This document shows, in pieces, positions 17,941-27,486 of a stretch of DNA of 59,035 nucleotides. The notes beneath the pieces are model-generated. The model did not search any database, was not told the DNA's origin, and saw only the letters and a program-made list of their open reading frames with translations. The position numbers were made by a program, and so were the translations under genes. This DNA is from Hyphomicrobiales bacterium. Lineage in GTDB: Bacteria > Pseudomonadota > Alphaproteobacteria > Rhizobiales > Beijerinckiaceae. Location: assembly GCA_947455025.1 (NCBI GenBank), contig CANGLU010000013.1, forward strand, positions 1 through 59,035. Direction: 5' to 3'. Numbering within the stretch: position 1 is the stretch's first letter; every line of letters begins with the position of its first letter.

Positions 17941-17971
17941 GCCTCATCCCTGCTTCGCTTAATCTCTGCCT

Positions 17972-19219
17972 ATGACAAAACTATCTCCGACCTCACTGGG
18001 CGCACGCGCCTGGAACCGCCTTGAAGCGCTTCGCCTGTTCACCGATGAACCCGGCAAGATCACTCGACTTTATCTTTCGCCCTCCCATCGGCAGGCGGTG
18101 GATGCAACGGTAGCCATGATGCGGGAGGCCGGCTGCGACCACGTATCTGTCGATGCGCTTGGTAGTGTGATCGGCCGTTATGAAGGAAAGACGACAGGCC
18201 TGCCTGCTCTGCTGATCGGTTCGCATATCGACACGGTTGTTGATGGCGGTGCTTATGATGGCGCGCTTGGCGTTATTGCCGGAATTGGCGTTGTCGAAGC
18301 GCTGCGTGATGCGGGTGAACGTCTCGATTTCGCGGTCGAAGTTTTGGCCTTCGGCGATGAAGAGAATGTTCGCTTCACGTCGAACCTGACCTCCTCCCGA
18401 GCACTCGCCGGAACGCTTGATGCCGCAGGGCTTGAGGCCAAAGATGAAAATGGCATTTCTATTCAACGGGCGCTTCTGGATTTTGGATGCGATCCTTCCG
18501 AATGGGCTTCGCTAAAACGTGATCCGGCCTCGGTGATCGGCTATGTTGAAGTGCATATTGAACAAGGCCCCGTGCTTGAGGCGGAAAATCTGGCGATTGG
18601 TATCGTAACCGCAATTAACGGTGCCTCGCGGTGGACGCTGACGGTTTCTGGTGAAGCGGGCCATGCCGGAACGGTGCCCATGGCGTTGCGCCATGATGCA
18701 TTGACGGCTGCTTCAGAAATGGCGCTCGCGATTGAACGGCTTGGCGCAGTTGATGCCAATACGGTTGCAACCGTCGGACGCTTTCAGGTCGAGCCCGGCG
18801 CGGTGAATGTGATTCCGGCCAAAGTGCGCTTTACGCTGGATGCGCGCTCACCCGATGATGCGACTCGTGCGCATATGGTTGCGGAGATCGCCTCGGCCTG
18901 CAAAGCGATTGCAGCGAAGCGTGGCGTAGCATTGACGATTGATCGGTTCTTTGAATCGAAAGCCACACCGATGGCTGCTTCTTTTGTGAAAGGGCTTTCC
19001 GACGCCGTCTCTCGCCACCAGATCACGCCTCGGCTTCTGCCTTCTGGCGCAGGGCATGATGCCATGGCCATGGCCGAGCTTTGCCCGGCCGGGATGCTCT
19101 TCGTCCGCTGCAAAGGCGGCATCAGCCACTCCCCGCATGAGGCGATGACGGCCGAAGATTGTGATGTTGCGATTGGAGTAATGCTGGATTTTGTGCGGAA
19201 TTTTAAATCCGCTCCTTAA
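17972..19219 (+). CDS. Zn-dependent allantoate / N-carbamoyl-amino-acid amidohydrolase (M20)
   Basis: This is a hydantoinase/carbamoylase-family amidase, 415 aa, close to allantoate amidohydrolases and N-carbamoyl-L-amino-acid hydrolases, which release ammonia and CO2 from ureido compounds. The binuclear metal ligands are visible: His 85 (GSHIDTV), Asp 96 (YDGALG), Glu 130/131 (GDEENVRF), His 195 (EVHIEQGP) and the C-terminal His of GISHSPHE. A central dimerisation domain includes GEAGHAGTVPM. The motif set does not separate allantoate from carbamoyl amino acids or ureidoglycolate. It lies 31 bp after the nitrile hydratase activator, so it may share a transcript, and it converges on the ammonia-lyase gene with a 4-bp TTAA overlap. 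Confidence 0.87.
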   Translation: MTKLSPTSLGARAWNRLEALRLFTDEPGKITRLYLSPSHRQAVDATVAMMREAGCDHVSVDALGSVIGRYEGKTTGLPALLIGSHIDTVVDGGAYDGALGVIAGIGVVEALRDAGERLDFAVEVLAFGDEENVRFTSNLTSSRALAGTLDAAGLEAKDENGISIQRALLDFGCDPSEWASLKRDPASVIGYVEVHIEQGPVLEAENLAIGIVTAINGASRWTLTVSGEAGHAGTVPMALRHDALTAASEMALAIERLGAVDANTVATVGRFQVEPGAVNVIPAKVRFTLDARSPDDATRAHMVAEIASACKAIAAKRGVALTIDRFFESKATPMAASFVKGLSDAVSRHQITPRLLPSGAGHDAMAMAELCPAGMLFVRCKGGISHSPHEAMTAEDCDVAIGVMLDFVRNFKSAP

Positions 19220-20847
19220 TCCAACTTGCCCACCACCGCTTCAACAGCTTCCACAACTGCACCCGAACGCACATGCTGATGCGCGAGGTTCATCTCGGTT
19301 GCATACCACCGATCACCGTCAAGCGCCGGATCAACCACCGAGCGCAACGAGGCAAGAGCTGCTTCAGAACCTTTGCCGATCGGATGGTCTTTTGCCAGAT
19401 CGGAAATGAGCGTGAGCGCTTGTCCCGCCATCAAGATTTCCATCGCAACAATGAATTCGACATTGCCGACAATGGTGCGGGCTTTGCGGGCGCACCAAGT
19501 GGAATTGGAAACATGATCTTCCGCATTGCTTTTGCCTGGAATGGAATCAACCGAGCCTGGCATTGAGAGGGTGCGGTTTTCCATCACCAAAGCCGACATA
19601 GAGCACTGCACCGTAGCAAAGCCGGTATTCAATCCGCGCTTGCCGGCCAAGAGATTGCGCGGCAGGCCATAGCTCATGGTTGGGTCGATCAGACGGGCTA
19701 AACGCCGTTCGCAAATGGAGCCGAGATCGGCCATCACCATCGCCACAAGATCCATGGCTTGCGCAACATATTGGCCATGAAAATGTCCACCCGAAATAAT
19801 CACCGATGATCCGTCATCATTCTCGAAGATTAAAGGATTATCGGTGGCGGAATTAATCTCGGTTGCGATGATTTTTGTGGCGTACTCAAGCGCTTCCAAA
19901 ACAGGGCCATGCACCTGCGGCGTGCACCGCAAGGAATAAACGTCCTGTACCCGGGGAGGTGGCGATTTTCCAGCGGCGCGCGCTTCATCCGGATAAAGCG
20001 TTTCACGGGCTTCAGCGGAACACCGTTTTGAGCCTTGGGTGATCTTGCGAATATTGCCTGCGATTTTGCGCTGACCTTCATGCGGGCGGGCTTTGTGCAC
20101 GCGTGCATCAAAGGCTGCTAATTCACCGCGCATCGCTTCGAGCGAGAGCGACATGCCAATATCGGCAGCTTTACGAATGCGGCGCGCATCATAGAGCGCT
20201 AACACGGCAATCGCGAGGGATACGGTTGAGCCGTTGATGAGGGCTGATGCGTCTTTTGCATGCAACACAAAATCAACTTCCAGACCTGCTTTCTTAATCG
20301 CATCGCGCGCGGGCATGCGTTTGCCCTTGTAGATAATCTCCGCTTCCGGAAAACCGCACAATGCGCCTGACATATGGGCTAAGGGCGCAAGATCGCCTGA
20401 TGCGCCTACAGATCCTTTGGCCGGAATGACAGGCACCAAGCCTTTGTTGAGAAAATCGAGCAGGCGATCAACAACCTCAACACGCGGGCCGGAATAATTT
20501 GATGCGAAGGCATTCGCGCGCAACAACATGGTGGCGCGCACGACGTCTTCATCGAGCGGCTCGCCAATGCCTGTCGCGTGGGCATAGATGGATTTCGTCT
20601 GATAGGCTGCCATATCAGACATAAGGACGCGCTGGTCTTTAAAAAGGCCCACGCCGGTATTGAAAGAATACATCAAAGGTGCATCGTCATGCATCCAGTT
20701 TTGATCGATAAAGGCGCGGGTCGTAGAAATTTTTTCACGCGCTTTTGCCGAAAGGACCGCCTTTTCATAGCGACCATTGGCACCAAGGCGCGCCACCCGC
20801 ACAACACCTTCAATTGTGAGTTTCACACCATCAATCGTTACCGTCAT
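19216..20847 (-). CDS. Histidine/aromatic amino acid ammonia-lyase family protein
   Basis: This is an MIO-dependent ammonia-lyase of 543 aa. The Ala-Ser-Gly triad that cyclises to MIO is at 149-151 (KGSVGASGDLAPLAHM). The catalytic Tyr 60 (MYSFNTGVG), an Asn in LINGS, the Arg in YSLRC and a Glu in AEDHVS are retained. It departs from standard histidine lyases: the usual Ser-His pair before AAG is Ala 89-His 90, TGFG is TGVG, the typical SLPTSANQEDH loop is SIPGKSNAEDH, and there are about 25 extra residues before VQDVYSLRC. No hutU, hutI or hutC is nearby. It may act on histidine or another aromatic amino acid; substrate not assigned. It is at the right end of a convergent pair with the amidohydrolase. 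Confidence 0.85.
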   Translation of the reverse strand: MTVTIDGVKLTIEGVVRVARLGANGRYEKAVLSAKAREKISTTRAFIDQNWMHDDAPLMYSFNTGVGLFKDQRVLMSDMAAYQTKSIYAHATGIGEPLDEDVVRATMLLRANAFASNYSGPRVEVVDRLLDFLNKGLVPVIPAKGSVGASGDLAPLAHMSGALCGFPEAEIIYKGKRMPARDAIKKAGLEVDFVLHAKDASALINGSTVSLAIAVLALYDARRIRKAADIGMSLSLEAMRGELAAFDARVHKARPHEGQRKIAGNIRKITQGSKRCSAEARETLYPDEARAAGKSPPPRVQDVYSLRCTPQVHGPVLEALEYATKIIATEINSATDNPLIFENDDGSSVIISGGHFHGQYVAQAMDLVAMVMADLGSICERRLARLIDPTMSYGLPRNLLAGKRGLNTGFATVQCSMSALVMENRTLSMPGSVDSIPGKSNAEDHVSNSTWCARKARTIVGNVEFIVAMEILMAGQALTLISDLAKDHPIGKGSEAALASLRSVVDPALDGDRWYATEMNLAHQHVRSGAVVEAVEAVVGKLD

Positions 20848-20926
20848 AGAAAAGCCCCTGCGATGTCTGTCCGATTTCCAGATGCTCTACCACGCATCCT
20901 TTTGTCCCGAAATATGGTTTTCAATT

Positions 20927-21454
20927 CTATTTTAAAGCCTCGGCCCGACGAGCGGCCGCTGCATTGATATCGGCTGCTGCATCGTCGGCGCTGATATAAC
21001 GATCGTCGAGATTACGATAGGCTTGGATAAGGCTCTGCCAAAAATCTTCGTCCGGCTTGCCCTTGAGCAGGCCATTTTTCGAAGCGAACCGATAAAGACG
21101 CTTGGCACCTGCCTCACGGGTCAATCCGCCTTGGCTGATCAACTGATCGACCTGCGCTTTTTCAGCTGCCATCCCTTGAGCACGGCTATCATTGTCCGCT
21201 AAAGGTGGCACAACGATCCCGCCGGAAACGGCTGTCGCATCCGTATGCAGAACGGGTAACGGCACAGGCGGCGGGGCCTCTACCACCGGCTGGGTGGCCG
21301 GTTGGGCGGCAGTTTTCGCCGCTGGCTTCGTTGGTGATGCCGTCGCATCGGCCACGGGTTTTGACGCGGCGCTGGCGTTTTCAAGCCCGGGGAAGCCTTG
21401 GCATCCCGCGAGCACGAGGCCGAACATCAAAACCAAGCCAATTTTACCCATCAC
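20927..21454 (-). CDS. Putative lipoprotein
   Basis: The 175-aa product starts with a lipoprotein signal peptide: a short basic start, a hydrophobic stretch (about residues 5-16) and the lipobox LAGC with Cys 18. A Pro/Ala/Thr-rich low-complexity linker follows (about 28-70), then a helical C-terminal part with FASKNGLLKGKPDEDFWQSL and a run of Asp/Ala near the end. This design fits an anchored envelope protein with a flexible spacer. I do not recognise a family for the C-terminal part. It is 79 bp from the ammonia-lyase on the same strand and may share its upstream region. Confidence 0.7.
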   Translation of the reverse strand: MMGKIGLVLMFGLVLAGCQGFPGLENASAASKPVADATASPTKPAAKTAAQPATQPVVEAPPPVPLPVLHTDATAVSGGIVVPPLADNDSRAQGMAAEKAQVDQLISQGGLTREAGAKRLYRFASKNGLLKGKPDEDFWQSLIQAYRNLDDRYISADDAAADINAAAARRAEALK

Positions 21455-21617
21455 ACTACTCTCCCGAGACTTCCAACACGGCTATAAGGCCGCCCAATCC
21501 CTTAAATTGCAAGGAATACCTAGCGATTAGACGATAATGCTCCGCGAGGCTAAATATTTCGTCCGCGGGACCGTTATTTGAGTACAGATCGTTCCACTCG
21601 AAGATAGGCCAAATCTC

Positions 21618-21959
21618 ATGACCGCGACCATTGTTGAGCTGAAGCAATTTCGTCAGATCCGCGAAGAAAAGGCCGAGCAAGATTTGGAAAACCGCTTGCG
21701 TCGCGAAGTGGCGGGCTTCAACGAATCGCTTCAGGTCGCGATGGAGCGGTTCAACCTCAATATGCCAATGATCGCCACTCTGTTGATGGCAAAGGCTGTC
21801 GAAGCTCTGGAAGCCGACCAGCCGCGCAACCGGACCGAAGGCGAAGAATTTGCCTCGGCCAATCAGCTGGTCCAGTCGATCGTCAAGGCACGGGCGCGGG
21901 CCAATGAACGGGCGATGGCCGATGCCGTTCGTTTCAGCACGGCGCCAACCGGCGCTTAA
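21618..21959 (+). CDS. Conserved-looking hypothetical protein (113 aa)
   Basis: I do not recognise this protein. It is highly charged and helical, with LKQFRQIREEKAEQDLE near the start that could form a short coiled coil, and a Met/Leu-rich segment (NMPMIATLLMAKAVEAL) that could be an amphipathic helix. There is no signal peptide. Codon use resembles its neighbours and the frame is free of low complexity, so it is probably real. It is divergent from the lipoprotein gene (about 160 bp between starts) and converges on the flavoprotein gene 12 bp away. Confidence 0.6.
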   Translation: MTATIVELKQFRQIREEKAEQDLENRLRREVAGFNESLQVAMERFNLNMPMIATLLMAKAVEALEADQPRNRTEGEEFASANQLVQSIVKARARANERAMADAVRFSTAPTGA

Positions 21960-21971
21960 TTAGGCGGGTGA

Positions 21972-23198
21972 TCAGTTAAGCCAATCGATCATACCGGCGG
22001 CGGCCGCAACACTTGTTGAAAAACAGGCCTGCAAGAGATAGCCGCCCGTCGGCGCTTCCCAATCGAGCATCTCGCCCGCGACAAACACGCCAGGCCGATT
22101 GATCAGCATCAGGTGATCATCCAGTTGAGACAGCGCGATACCGCCCGCTGTCGAAATCGCCCGCTCAAGTCCCGCTATTCCGTGAATATGGATTGGGAGA
22201 TTTTTTAGAAGTTTCGCCATCTCAACGGGATCGTCGAAGGGCGCTTTAGTTCCCGTTGCGCGCTCTTCCCGAAAAAGTGCAATGGCAGCAGGCGCGAGCC
22301 CCGCCGCTTTATGGAGCCATGTCGAGACCGACATTTTACCGCGCGGTTTGGAAAGCCGTTCGGTCAGAATATGCAAAGGCAGATCGCGTCTGAGATCGAG
22401 ATGAATGAGCGCTCTACCATCGACCTCGATTTGGCGACGAATATCAGGGCCAAGGCTGTAAATCACGCCGCCCTCGAACCCCTTCTCAGTAATGATGGCC
22501 TCGCCTTTCGCTTGGCTTTGACCACAGGTTGCAACGACACGCTTGATCGCTGCGCCCGCAAAGCGGGTTTTCATCAAGTCAGACCATTCCACCAAGACGC
22601 CGGCATTGGCCGCTTGAAGCGGCGTCACGGCAATACCGCTTTGCTCGAGTATTCGTGTCCACCCACCATCGGCACCGAGCTTCGGCCAACTGGCGCCGCC
22701 AAGCGCCAAAAGCGTGACATCCGGCTTGATAAGAACCTCTTGCCCATCGGCGAGGCGAAACATTAAGGCACCGGAGTTATCCCACCCATGCCAATCATGG
22801 CGCGCGCAGAAGGTAACGCCTAGGGCGTCAAGCCGCCTGAGCCACGCCCGCAACAATGGTGAGGCTTTGAAGCTTTTGGGAAAGACGCGTCCGCTGCTGC
22901 CCGCAAAACTCTCTTCGCCGAGACCATCGCACCAGTCGCGTAATTCATCGGGTGAAAATTGTTCGATATAGGGCCATAACCATTCAGACGCCTCGCGGTA
23001 TTGGGCCATAAACTCATCCGGCTCGTCCGTGTGGGTTAAATTGAGACCGCCGCGCCCTGCCAAAAGAAATTTGCGTCCGGGGCTCGCCATCCGGTCATAA
23101 ACAGTGACGCGATAGCCCTTTTCAGCCAATTTTTCGGCGGCCATCAAACCCGAAGGGCCCGCACCGATAATCGCGCATGTCTTGATCAATTGGGTCAC
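21972..23198 (-). CDS. NAD(P)/FAD-dependent oxidoreductase, HI0933/YhiN type (TIGR03862-like)
   Basis: This 408-aa flavoprotein begins with the dinucleotide-binding motif GAGPSGLMAAEKLAEKG and the acidic strand end VTVYDR. GRKFLLAGRGGLNLTH near residues 42-57 is the signature of the HI0933/YhiN family. SGRVFPKSFKASPLLRAWL and the C-terminal FVAGEMLDWEAPTGGYLLQ are typical of the TIGR03862 subgroup. The reaction is unknown for the family. The gene is divergent from the ABC-F gene, with about 150 bp between starts. Confidence 0.88.
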   Translation of the reverse strand: MTQLIKTCAIIGAGPSGLMAAEKLAEKGYRVTVYDRMASPGRKFLLAGRGGLNLTHTDEPDEFMAQYREASEWLWPYIEQFSPDELRDWCDGLGEESFAGSSGRVFPKSFKASPLLRAWLRRLDALGVTFCARHDWHGWDNSGALMFRLADGQEVLIKPDVTLLALGGASWPKLGADGGWTRILEQSGIAVTPLQAANAGVLVEWSDLMKTRFAGAAIKRVVATCGQSQAKGEAIITEKGFEGGVIYSLGPDIRRQIEVDGRALIHLDLRRDLPLHILTERLSKPRGKMSVSTWLHKAAGLAPAAIALFREERATGTKAPFDDPVEMAKLLKNLPIHIHGIAGLERAISTAGGIALSQLDDHLMLINRPGVFVAGEMLDWEAPTGGYLLQACFSTSVAAAAGMIDWLN

Positions 23199-23351
23199 TC
23201 AAACCGTCCTGCGGGAAAAGAAGAGTGCTTATCGCGCGGTCGCAACCGCGTGGTCAAGCGCGGGGAATCACATCTGTTTGGCGAGAATGCTTGCTATGCC
23301 TCGCCCAATCCGCCATATGCCAAGTCAAATTGATTGGAATGTCTGTCGCCA

Positions 23352-25166
23352 ATGGCCCCGCCGCTTCTGTTTCTTAAAGATATTCGCCTGACCTTTGGCG
23401 GCACACCTCTGCTTGAGGGAGCCGATATTTCGGTTTCGGCAGGTGATCGCCTTTGCCTTGTGGGCCGAAACGGGTCAGGTAAATCGACGCTTCTGAAAAT
23501 TGCTGCTGGCTTGATTGAAAGCGATCACGGTGAGCGCTTTGTGCAACCCGGAGCGACGGTTCGCTATTTACCGCAAGAGCCGGATCTTTCAGGCTTTGCA
23601 ACCACGCTTGCTTATGTCGAAGCCGGACTAGCGCCCGGTGATGATCTGTGGCGCGCGCGATATCTGCTTGAGGCGCTCGGGCTAACGGGGGATGAAAATC
23701 CCACTACCCTTTCAGGCGGTGAAGCAAGGCGTGCCGCACTTGCGCGGGTTATCGCACCCGAGCCCGATATTTTGATGCTTGACGAGCCAACGAACCATCT
23801 CGACCTGCCCGCGATTGAATGGCTTGAAAGCGAGTTAAAAGGCTTAAAATCAGCGCTTGTGCTGATCAGCCATGACCGCCGATTTTTGGAAAATCTGTCG
23901 CGTGCAACCTTGTGGTTGGATCGTGGCGTAACACGACGGCTTGAACAAGGGTTTTCAGCCTTTGAAGCCTGGCGGGATACCGTGCTCGAAGAAGAAGAGC
24001 GTGACCGCCATAAGCTTGATCGGCAAATTGTACGTGAAGAACATTGGGTGCGTTACGGCGTTACCGCGCGGCGCAAACGCAATGTTAGACGCATGTCCGA
24101 GCTTGCAGGCCTTCGCCAAAAACGGCGTGATGCACGCGGGCCAACCGGAACGGTTAAACTCGAAGCAGCCGAGGCCGATATTTCCGGCAAGCTTGTTATT
24201 GAAGTCAAACGCATTGCAAAAAGCTTTGGCGAGCGAACCATCGTATCCGATCTTTCCTTGCGCCTGTTGCGCGGCGATCGGCTTGGCATTGTGGGTGCCA
24301 ATGGTGCAGGCAAGACGACGTTGATCAATCTGATGACCTCACGATTGCCGCCAGATTCCGGCAGCGTACGGTTAGGCGTCAATCTCGCCATGACGACATT
24401 GGAACAAAAGCGCGATAGCCTCGATCCCAATGCGACCTTGGCGGAAACGCTTACCGGCGGTAGTGGCGACAAAGTGATCGTCAACGGCGAAAGCCGTCAT
24501 GTAATCTCGTATATGAAAGACTTTCTATTTCCGCCTGAGCAGGCCCGCACACCCGTATCGGTGCTGTCCGGCGGAGAACGTGCGCGGTTATTGCTGGCGG
24601 TTGCGTTAGCTTCGCCGTCGAATCTTTTAGTGCTCGATGAGCCAACCAATGATCTTGATTTGGAAACGCTCGATTTATTGGAAGAAATGCTCGCCGATTA
24701 TCCTGGCACGCTGATTGTTGTCAGCCATGACCGTGACTTTCTGGATCGCGTAGCGACTTCCATTTTAGTCTCGGAAGGCGATGGCGAATGGTTGGAATAT
24801 GCCGGCGGTTATTCCGACATGATCGCCCAACGCGGACAAGGCGTTGATGCCCGTAAAGCGGCCGAACGGGCTCGCGAAGAAAAGTCGAATACGGTCTCGA
24901 ATGCTTCACCTGCATCATTTCCGGGCAAACGAAAATTATCGTTCAATGAAAAGCATTTGCTAGAAACGCTTCCACAGCGCGTGGCAGCGCTTGGACGCGA
25001 CATTGAGAAATTACGCCTGGTTCTCGCCGATCCAGCACTTTACACCAAAGATCGGCCACGCTTTGATAAAGCAAGCGAATTGCTCTCCCGCGCAGAAGCC
25101 GATCTTGCGGCATCGGAAGAACAATGGTTAGCGCTTGAAATGCTGAGAGAAGAGGTTGAAGGCTAA
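23352..25166 (+). CDS. uup: ABC-F family ATPase, Uup type
   Basis: ABC-F proteins are soluble twin-ATPase proteins that act on ribosomes or, for Uup, also on DNA transactions. From ATG 23352 the protein has 604 aa. It shows two cassettes: Walker A VGRNGSGKST near residue 38 with signature LSGGEARRAAL and Walker B ILMLDEPTNHLDL, then Walker A VGANGAGKTT near 316 with LSGGERARLLL and LLVLDEPTNDLDLE. A linker rich in Arg/Glu lies between them (about 215-280). The C-terminal coiled coil (about 525-600) is the Uup-specific domain. The end overlaps the convergent M20 gene by four bases. Confidence 0.92.
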   Translation: MAPPLLFLKDIRLTFGGTPLLEGADISVSAGDRLCLVGRNGSGKSTLLKIAAGLIESDHGERFVQPGATVRYLPQEPDLSGFATTLAYVEAGLAPGDDLWRARYLLEALGLTGDENPTTLSGGEARRAALARVIAPEPDILMLDEPTNHLDLPAIEWLESELKGLKSALVLISHDRRFLENLSRATLWLDRGVTRRLEQGFSAFEAWRDTVLEEEERDRHKLDRQIVREEHWVRYGVTARRKRNVRRMSELAGLRQKRRDARGPTGTVKLEAAEADISGKLVIEVKRIAKSFGERTIVSDLSLRLLRGDRLGIVGANGAGKTTLINLMTSRLPPDSGSVRLGVNLAMTTLEQKRDSLDPNATLAETLTGGSGDKVIVNGESRHVISYMKDFLFPPEQARTPVSVLSGGERARLLLAVALASPSNLLVLDEPTNDLDLETLDLLEEMLADYPGTLIVVSHDRDFLDRVATSILVSEGDGEWLEYAGGYSDMIAQRGQGVDARKAAERAREEKSNTVSNASPASFPGKRKLSFNEKHLLETLPQRVAALGRDIEKLRLVLADPALYTKDRPRFDKASELLSRAEADLAASEEQWLALEMLREEVEG

Positions 25167-26326
25167 GCCGCCAACCCCGTTTCAACAAGCTTCGCCCAAT
25201 AGCTCACCCCAATCGGAATAACGCTGTCGTCGAAATCATAGGCGGGATGATGCAGGCCTGCGCTGTTACCATTGCCGACAAAGATGAAGCAGCCGGGGCG
25301 CTCATTGAGCATATAGGAAAAATCCTCGGCACCCATCATCGGAGCAATAGAGCGATTAACCCGATCGGAGCCTGCAATGTCGCTTGCGATTTTGGACGCG
25401 AAATCCGTTTGATCGGGATGATTGACGGTCACCGGATAACCATACGAAAAATCAAAATGAATATTTGCGCCATGCATGGCCGCGATCGAATCAATCACCG
25501 TTTGCATGCGCTTAACAACGAGTTCCTGTATCACCGGATTAAAGGTGCGAACCGTTCCCGTTAGCACCGCCTCTTGCGGGATGACGTTGGACGCATCGCC
25601 GGCGTGAAAAGTCGTTACCGATAAAACAGCGCTTTCAAGTGGATCGACATTGCGCGACACGATGCTTTGCAACGCGACGATCAATTGGCTTGCGACATAG
25701 ACCGTATCAATGGACAGATGCGGCATAGCGGCGTGGGAGCCACGACCTGTTACGGTAATCGTAAATTGATCGGCAGCCGCCATGATGGGGCCTGAGCGTA
25801 CACCGAATTGGCCTACGGGCATGCCGGGCAGATTGTGCATGCCATAGACTTCATTGACGTTAAAGCGCGTCATCATACCATCATCGACCATGGCTTTACC
25901 GCCGCCGCCGCCCTCTTCCGCTGGTTGGAAAATGACGACCACCGAGCCCGCAAAATTCCGCGTCTCGGCCAGATATTTCGCAGCGCCCAAAAGCATGGCG
26001 GTGTGGCCATCATGGCCGCACGCGTGCATTTTACCTGCAACCGTTGAGGCGTATGGTTTTCCCGTTACCTCGGCAATCGGCAAAGCATCCATATCGGCGC
26101 GCAGGCCAATCGTCTTATCGCCCGGCAAGCGTCCCTTGATGACACCAACTACGCCCGTCCGCCCGATGCCGGTAACGACTTCATCGCAGCCAAAGGCGCG
26201 CAATTTATCCGCTACGATTCCGGCCGTGCGGTGAACATCATAATTGAGTTCAGGGTGCTGATGCAGGTCACGTCGCCAAGCGACAACTTCATCGGCAAAT
26301 TCGGCGATCCGGTTGATAACGGGCAT
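25163..26326 (-). CDS. M20 family amidohydrolase (hippurate hydrolase type)
   Basis: This 387-aa metallopeptidase belongs to the M20D amidohydrolase group, which hydrolyses N-acyl amino acids such as hippurate or N-acetyl amino acids. Motifs: RRDLHQHPELNYD near the start, ADMDALPI, MHACGHDGHTAMLLGAA with the metal-bound Cys and His, QPAEEGGGGG with the catalytic Glu pair, GMHNLPG and GAEDFSYML near the end. I chose the ATG at 26326 because AGGAA lies 8 nt before it; the frame continues ten codons further. No permease or acylase partner is adjacent, so the substrate is open. It converges on uup with a shared CTAA. Confidence 0.85.
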   Translation of the reverse strand: MPVINRIAEFADEVVAWRRDLHQHPELNYDVHRTAGIVADKLRAFGCDEVVTGIGRTGVVGVIKGRLPGDKTIGLRADMDALPIAEVTGKPYASTVAGKMHACGHDGHTAMLLGAAKYLAETRNFAGSVVVIFQPAEEGGGGGKAMVDDGMMTRFNVNEVYGMHNLPGMPVGQFGVRSGPIMAAADQFTITVTGRGSHAAMPHLSIDTVYVASQLIVALQSIVSRNVDPLESAVLSVTTFHAGDASNVIPQEAVLTGTVRTFNPVIQELVVKRMQTVIDSIAAMHGANIHFDFSYGYPVTVNHPDQTDFASKIASDIAGSDRVNRSIAPMMGAEDFSYMLNERPGCFIFVGNGNSAGLHHPAYDFDDSVIPIGVSYWAKLVETGLAA

Positions 26327-26523
26327 TTCGAAGGGTTCCTGAATGTGGGCAGCCAAGGAAACTAAGCAATGAGTATCCGCTAAGCGCCCACAAAATCCAA
26401 GCCCGAATAGCTAAATTACGGCAATAAGACGCATAAATAAGAGACAGGTGGCTGACTTTTCATAATGCCCCATGATAGGAAGCGTATCTGTTTCTTTTCA
26501 TTCTCCAACCCAATGGCCGCTCA

Positions 26524-27486
26524 ATGACCAGTAAGCTCGATCAACTCAAAGCCTTCACCACTGTTGTTGCCGATACAGGCGATATGGACGCGATCCGGAC
26601 GTTCAAGCCAACGGATTGCACCACAAACCCGACTTTGGTGCTGAAAGCTGCGGCCCTACCCGCTTATGAGGGCGTTATTGTGGATGCCATTTCATGGGGC
26701 AAAAAGCAGGCGGGCAACCGCGAGGCCGTGATCGGCGCTGTCGCTGACCGTTTGGCCGTGGCCTTTGGCAGCGAATTGGCCCGCTTGGTACCCGGACGGG
26801 TTTCAACGGAAGTCGATGCGGACCTTTCCTTCGATACCGCCAAAAGCGTTGAAAAGGCGCATGATATTATCAAGGCCTATCAAGCCAACGGCATTTCACG
26901 CGACAAAGTGTTGATCAAGCTGGCCTCCACTTGGGAAGGTATTCGGGCGGCGGAAATTCTTCAGAAAGATGGGATTGATTGCAATCTGACGCTGTTGTTT
27001 TCGCTCGTTCAGGCTGCGGCCTGCGCGGAGGCTGGTGCGTTTTTAATCTCGCCTTTTGTCGGGCGTATTTTGGACTGGTATGTGAAAAACGAAGGCAAGA
27101 GCTACACGGCGGAAACGGATCCCGGTGTGCTCTCTGTCCGTCAGATTTACGCCTATTACAAGCGCCATGGGTATAACACCGTCGTGATGGGCGCGAGCTT
27201 CCGCAATTTGGGCGAGATCGAAGCCTTGGCCGGATGTGATCGTCTCACCATTGCACCTGCATTGCTCGATCAGCTCGCCAAGGATGAAGGCGCATTGCTT
27301 CGCCAACTTGATCCGTCAACTGCAGGTAAGACGGGTGTTGATCGTCTCAAGGTGGATGAAGCCAGTTTCCGCTTCCTGCTGAACGAAGATGCAATGGCCA
27401 CCGAAAAACTCGCCGAAGGCATCCGCGCGTTTGCGAAGGACCTCGGCGTGCTGAAGGATATGGTGGCGGCGAAGCTCGCCGCTTAA
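26524..27486 (+). CDS. tal: Transaldolase
   Basis: Transaldolase moves a dihydroxyacetone unit between sugar phosphates in the non-oxidative pentose phosphate pathway. The 320-aa length and motifs match the TalB class: [10 protein letters not shown] near residue 33, [14 protein letters not shown] near 91, the Schiff-base Lys 132 in [11 protein letters not shown] and the conserved Asp 17 (VADTGD). [12 protein letters not shown] follows near 181. The gene stands alone on the plus strand, about 200 bp from the divergent M20 start, and overlaps the convergent TPP-enzyme gene by four bases (TTAA). Confidence 0.96.
   Translation: MTSKLDQLKAFTTVVADTGDMDAIRTFKPTDCTTNPTLVLKAAALPAYEGVIVDAISWGKKQAGNREAVIGAVADRLAVAFGSELARLVPGRVSTEVDADLSFDTAKSVEKAHDIIKAYQANGISRDKVLIKLASTWEGIRAAEILQKDGIDCNLTLLFSLVQAAACAEAGAFLISPFVGRILDWYVKNEGKSYTAETDPGVLSVRQIYAYYKRHGYNTVVMGASFRNLGEIEALAGCDRLTIAPALLDQLAKDEGALLRQLDPSTAGKTGVDRLKVDEASFRFLLNEDAMATEKLAEGIRAFAKDLGVLKDMVAAKLAA

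Noticed and set aside
19216-20847. Firm assignment as HutH in a histidine utilisation operon
   Set aside because: Changed selectivity residues and no hutU, hutI, hutG or hutC nearby.
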